From positions 1-64,000 of the forward strand of contig CAJNOQ010000092.1 in NCBI GenBank assembly GCA_905250885.1: a DNA stretch of 64,000 bases, read 5' to 3'. Every line of letters begins with the position of its first letter. Position 1 is the stretch's first letter. The notes beneath the pieces were generated by a model. It saw only the letters and a list, made by a program, of their open reading frames with translations, had not been told where the DNA came from and did not search any database. This DNA comes from Didymodactylos carnosus. Taxonomy: Eukaryota > Rotifera > Eurotatoria > Philodinida > Philodinidae. Of this stretch, positions 60,456 to 64,000 are shown one piece after another. The position numbers and the translations under genes are program-made.

Positions 60456-63400
60456 ATGCCAGAACGTTTATCTGAAAGCAGTGATGTTGAAAAGCCTCGC
60501 AAAAATATGAAAGGAGGCAGTGAAAATGAAGAAGAAGAAGAAGAACAAGATGATAAACTTGCTGAAGTTGAGGTAAGAAATTTAAAATAAACAAATTTTA
60601 TATAGTTTGTCAGTTTTCTTTTTCTTTGACAGGATGAAGAAGCAGAAGAGGAAATGCCCAGTTTTAGTGATGATGAGGATTTCGTTTCTACTTTAACTGA
60701 TGATAAACTTTGTCCTGATTTATTTCTTGAAAAACCTCAAAAACATGAAAGTTTAAATAATATTATTATTATTGACAATTTACCGCGTGTTGATACAGCA
60801 AAATTAGAAAAATTAAAAGTGGTTGTCGCAAAAGTGTACAATAAATTTGGTCCTATTAAAAACGAATACTATCCAATTGATGAAGAAGGAAAAACAAAAG
60901 GGTAGGAATATGCACTTTTATACTCGATTTTTCATTATTCATTTTTTCGTAGTTATGGATTTTTTGAATTTGAATCGGAACAAGCAGCACTCGAAGCCGT
61001 TAAACAAACAGACGGTTATCCATTGGATAAATCACATCAGTTTATCGTTAATCTTATGTCGGATTTTGATCGGTAAAACGTTTTATATTAAATATTATCT
61101 GTTTTGTAAGTAATCAATGTTTATTCTACTACTTTAGCTTAACAGCGATTCCAACTGAAAAAGATGATTTTGTATGTACTTTTACATTGTTAATTGTATG
61201 AATAGAATAAATTAGTTGCCTATTTTATTTCTAAAGGGAAATTTATTATGGTGGTTAAGTGAATTAGATGCTGTCGATCAATTCGCAATATTATCGGATG
61301 AACCGAAAAAGACAACGATCTATTCCAATAGTTTACCACAGCCAGTCATTTTGGAAGATAGAAGTGTATGAGATTTGTTCTTTATATTTATTCATTTTTT
61401 GATAAAACAAATATTATTTTGTTATTTAGAAATGGACTGAAACGCATTTTGTTTGGTCGCCAAGGGGTACCTATTTGGCATCGTTTCATGAACAGGGAAT
61501 TGCGTTTTGGGCCGGAAAAGATTTTCGACAAGTACAACGGTATTTTAATAGACAGTAATCTTGCGTTTTCTAAGTTGCATGCTATAAAACATTTTTTCTA
61601 TTATAGTTTTGCCCATCGCGGAGTGAATTACATTGATTTTTCTCCATGTGAACGTTATTTAGTGACAGTCTCACCGGCACAGCGAACAGATGAATCTGTC
61701 ATTATATGGGATATTATAACTGGACAAAAGTTACGTTGGTTTCCATTTGATCAACAAAATCCACAATGGCCATATTTCAAGTAAATTTCTATTAAGTAGA
61801 AAATCTAAATTTAGAGATCACTCACACAGTTACTAATCACGTAGCAGTTTTACGTAGCATCTGAAATGCTAATAATGAGATGTTTATGTCAGATCTTTTA
61901 AAAGTAGCGGTAAGATATTGTTTTTAAAATACGACAAAGAATGATGATAATAAAAAGGCCGAGTTGTAGCCATATGTTTCCGAATGTGTAATGTCATAAA
62001 CTGGCGAAGCGACTACCTGACTTTGTTCCATGATTTCTCGTTGTACTAAAGGCTATCTCACATCGATTCGATACTGTCACATACTTACAACATCATGATA
62101 TGTTTTCTAACAATTTTTCTTCTTTCAATATGTAGTTTTCAAGATCAGTATTTCGCGAAACAAGGAAATGATTGTTTACAATTGTATGAAACAGAAGTGA
62201 GTATTTTTGTAATTCATTCAGATATGAGAGCGCGTTTAACAATTTTTCTTTGTCTATATTTTAGACATTTCATCTAGTTGATAAAAAACCAATTAAAGTT
62301 CCATCTATTGCCGATTTTCAATGGTCACCAACTGACAATCTTATATCATATTGGTGTTCGGAAGCTGAACATGTTCCCGTACGTGTGGTTTTAGCCGAAG
62401 TTGGTCAGACTTTTCAAGAAGTTCGTTCAAAGGTATGTATGCAGAAATTTTGCTAAAAGTGTGCTGCTTGACAAAAAGTATTTTTTCCGTTGTTTCAAGA
62501 CATTATTCAATGTTACCGACTGTAAATTTTGTTGGCAAAAGCGTGGTGATTATCTTGTTGTTAAAGTTGATCGTTATACGAAAAAAAGTGGTGATAAAAA
62601 TAATGTGAAGTATACGGTAAGTAAAAGGATTTCGTTTCGTTTTTCTTTCAAATCTTGCTCATCGTCTGTTTTTATAGGGTATGATTTACAATTTTGAAAT
62701 ATTTCATATTAGAGAAAAAAATTATCCACTCGATACACTCGAAGTTAAAGGTGATATACACATTTCTCTTGTGATTTGAATATGAATAACATTAATAAAT
62801 TGGAATTTTTAGAAACAATTCAATCATTTTCTGTTGAACCAAATGGACATAAGTTATGTGTTATATCGGGTGAAAGTGTTCGTACAAGTATAACGTTTTA
62901 TAAAATTTTGCCAAAAGGTGGAAAAGTCGAAACATTAAGTGAGTATAAAATAGTAAATGTAAGATATTATAAGCATGCTACAATAAAAAAATTTCAGAGG
63001 TGATGACTCAACCAGTTACAACGGCATTTTGGTCGCCTAATGGACAATTTCTTGTATTAGCCTCAGTAAAAACTGGGTAAGAATAGCTGATATGTTAGGT
63101 TTTTTCTTTAGACGCAACGAAGTTTGCATAGCTTTTTAAGTAGACTAGTATCTTTTAGTTCTTCTACTCCAATAATTATTTGACAATAATGTTGTACATG
63201 GTTTCTCATTATTTTCGGTTTGAATTTCGGAAATTTAAACTTTTACAAACAGTTAGTGATCAACAACAACAAAAATTTTCGACAGATGTTTCTTTTTCTT
63301 GACTGTTGCAATTTAACCGAGTGTTTAAAAACTTTTTTCCCATGGAAAAAATCATTAATTTTACCCTGTTTTTGTCATTACAGATAGTTTATTTTTCTCT

Positions 63401-63738
63401 CTTTAGTTCATCGAGTAGTGGTTTGTTATTATTTGTTGATACAAATGATATGTCGATTATGTCAAAACAAGAACATATTGATTTATCAGATGTTGAATGG
63501 GATCCAAGTGGACGTTACGTTGCTACATCTGTTTCCTGTTGGACAGCAAAAGTACGTTAACTTTCTCCTCTTTTAATTCTTATTGTATTCTCTGTTTTTC
63601 TTTCTCATTTAGCGTGATAATGCATTCAAACTCTGGAGTTTTCAAGGAAATTTGATATTTGAAAAAAATATTGATAGACTGGCGGCATTTCATTGGCGTC
63701 CAAGACCACCATCTCTTTTATCAGAAGAAAACATCAAG
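60456..63738 (+). CDS. eIF3b: eIF3b, translation initiation factor 3 subunit B (3' end outside the window)
   Basis: Fifteen coding exons are visible: 60456-60572, 60633-60901, 60953-61072, 61138-61171, 61237-61365, 61430-61539, 61607-61780, 62136-62196, 62265-62432, 62500-62616, 62678-62750, 62813-62938, 62998-63076, 63407-63551, 63613-63738. All are in phase and total 616 codons; the human protein has 814 residues. The acidic N-terminus is shorter than in human. An RRM ([37 protein letters not shown]) binds eIF3a/eIF3j in the family. The beta-propeller follows: [93 protein letters not shown], and [17 protein letters not shown]. The missing part is the C-terminal helix that binds eIF3g/i. No frame defects. 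Confidence 0.96.
61781..62135 (+). other. Larger intron of eIF3b
   Basis: A 355-bp intron, several times the size of most of its neighbours. It is AT-rich with no recognisable element. The donor GTAAATTTC and acceptor CAATATGTAG are both good. Confidence 0.7.
63077..63406 (+). other. Larger intron of eIF3b
   Basis: A 330-bp intron between propeller exons; nothing recognisable inside. Confidence 0.7.
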
Positions 63739-64000
63739 GTAAGTTTTGATCGTTCTTGTAAACAAGAAGTACGAGTAATTCAGTTGAATTTAAATTCTGT
63801 TTTATTAGATGTTCTGAGAATATCATAATTAGTATTACTAGACACTTGTTTTCCTCAAGTTAAAATAAGAGCTGACGAATTTCTTATCAGAAATAGTACC
63901 TACGCCCTCTTTTAAGGGAATGGTGAAAAACTGCAGGATGTTGGAAGTAATCGGTTAGTCTGAGCATCAATTTAATAAAAACACTTTGTTCGTTCAGAAG
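63739..64000 (+). other. eIF3b intron running out of the window
   Basis: Starts with the donor GTAAGTTTTG after LLSEENIK. No further exon is visible, so the remaining ~120 codons of the family's C-terminus should lie beyond 64000. Confidence 0.65.

Overview
The window is AT-rich nuclear DNA of an invertebrate animal. Coding sequence is cut into many small exons, mostly separated by 42-110 bp GT-AG introns. The recognisable genes are eukaryotic or metazoan: a ZnT zinc transporter, TMEM24/C2CD2-like, METTL16, ARL1, profilin and eIF3b. Several genes have a strong 3' splice acceptor directly on or close to the start codon, as in animals that trans-splice a leader. Together with tiny introns and many short hAT-like, piggyBac-like and fold-back elements, this makes a bdelloid rotifer my best guess. 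That assignment is inference; no rRNA, mitochondrial or species marker is present.

Layout, left to right: 1-4.5 kb intergenic; 4536-6545 (+) ZnT zinc transporter; 6.5-14.6 kb intergenic with a nested fold-back element; 14610-18085 (+) a DUF3504 (crypton-recombinase-derived) protein; 18.1-22 kb convergent intergenic region with a hAT-like and a piggyBac-like MITE; 21963-35743 (-) a TMEM24/C2CD2-like SMP-C2 lipid-transfer protein, whose 7.3-kb intron holds a small same-strand gene (28969-29583) and several transposons; 36736-40616 (-) an unrecognised membrane protein with long LEA-like amphipathic K/E repeats; 40.6-48.3 kb intergenic block packed with inverted-repeat elements and one poly-C/N assembly scar; 48335-50056 (-) METTL16; 50-54.5 kb intergenic with a decayed dual-specificity phosphatase copy and a 389-bp palindrome; 54514-55473 (-) ARL1; 57551-58410 (-) profilin; 60456 to the window end (+) eIF3b, 3' end outside the window.

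The genes look like ordinary, independent housekeeping loci rather than a functional cluster. ARL1 acts at the trans-Golgi, TMEM24-like proteins at ER-plasma membrane contacts, METTL16 on U6/MAT2A RNA and eIF3b in translation initiation. The less ordinary content is the LEA-like repeat membrane protein, a 21-nt in-frame microexon in the TMEM24-like gene, the nested gene, and the dense set of palindromic transposons, including a piggyBac-like MITE inserted in one arm of a fold-back whose other arm preserves the empty TTAA site. Exon boundaries were assigned by reading frame and splice consensus by eye; no RNA evidence was available.
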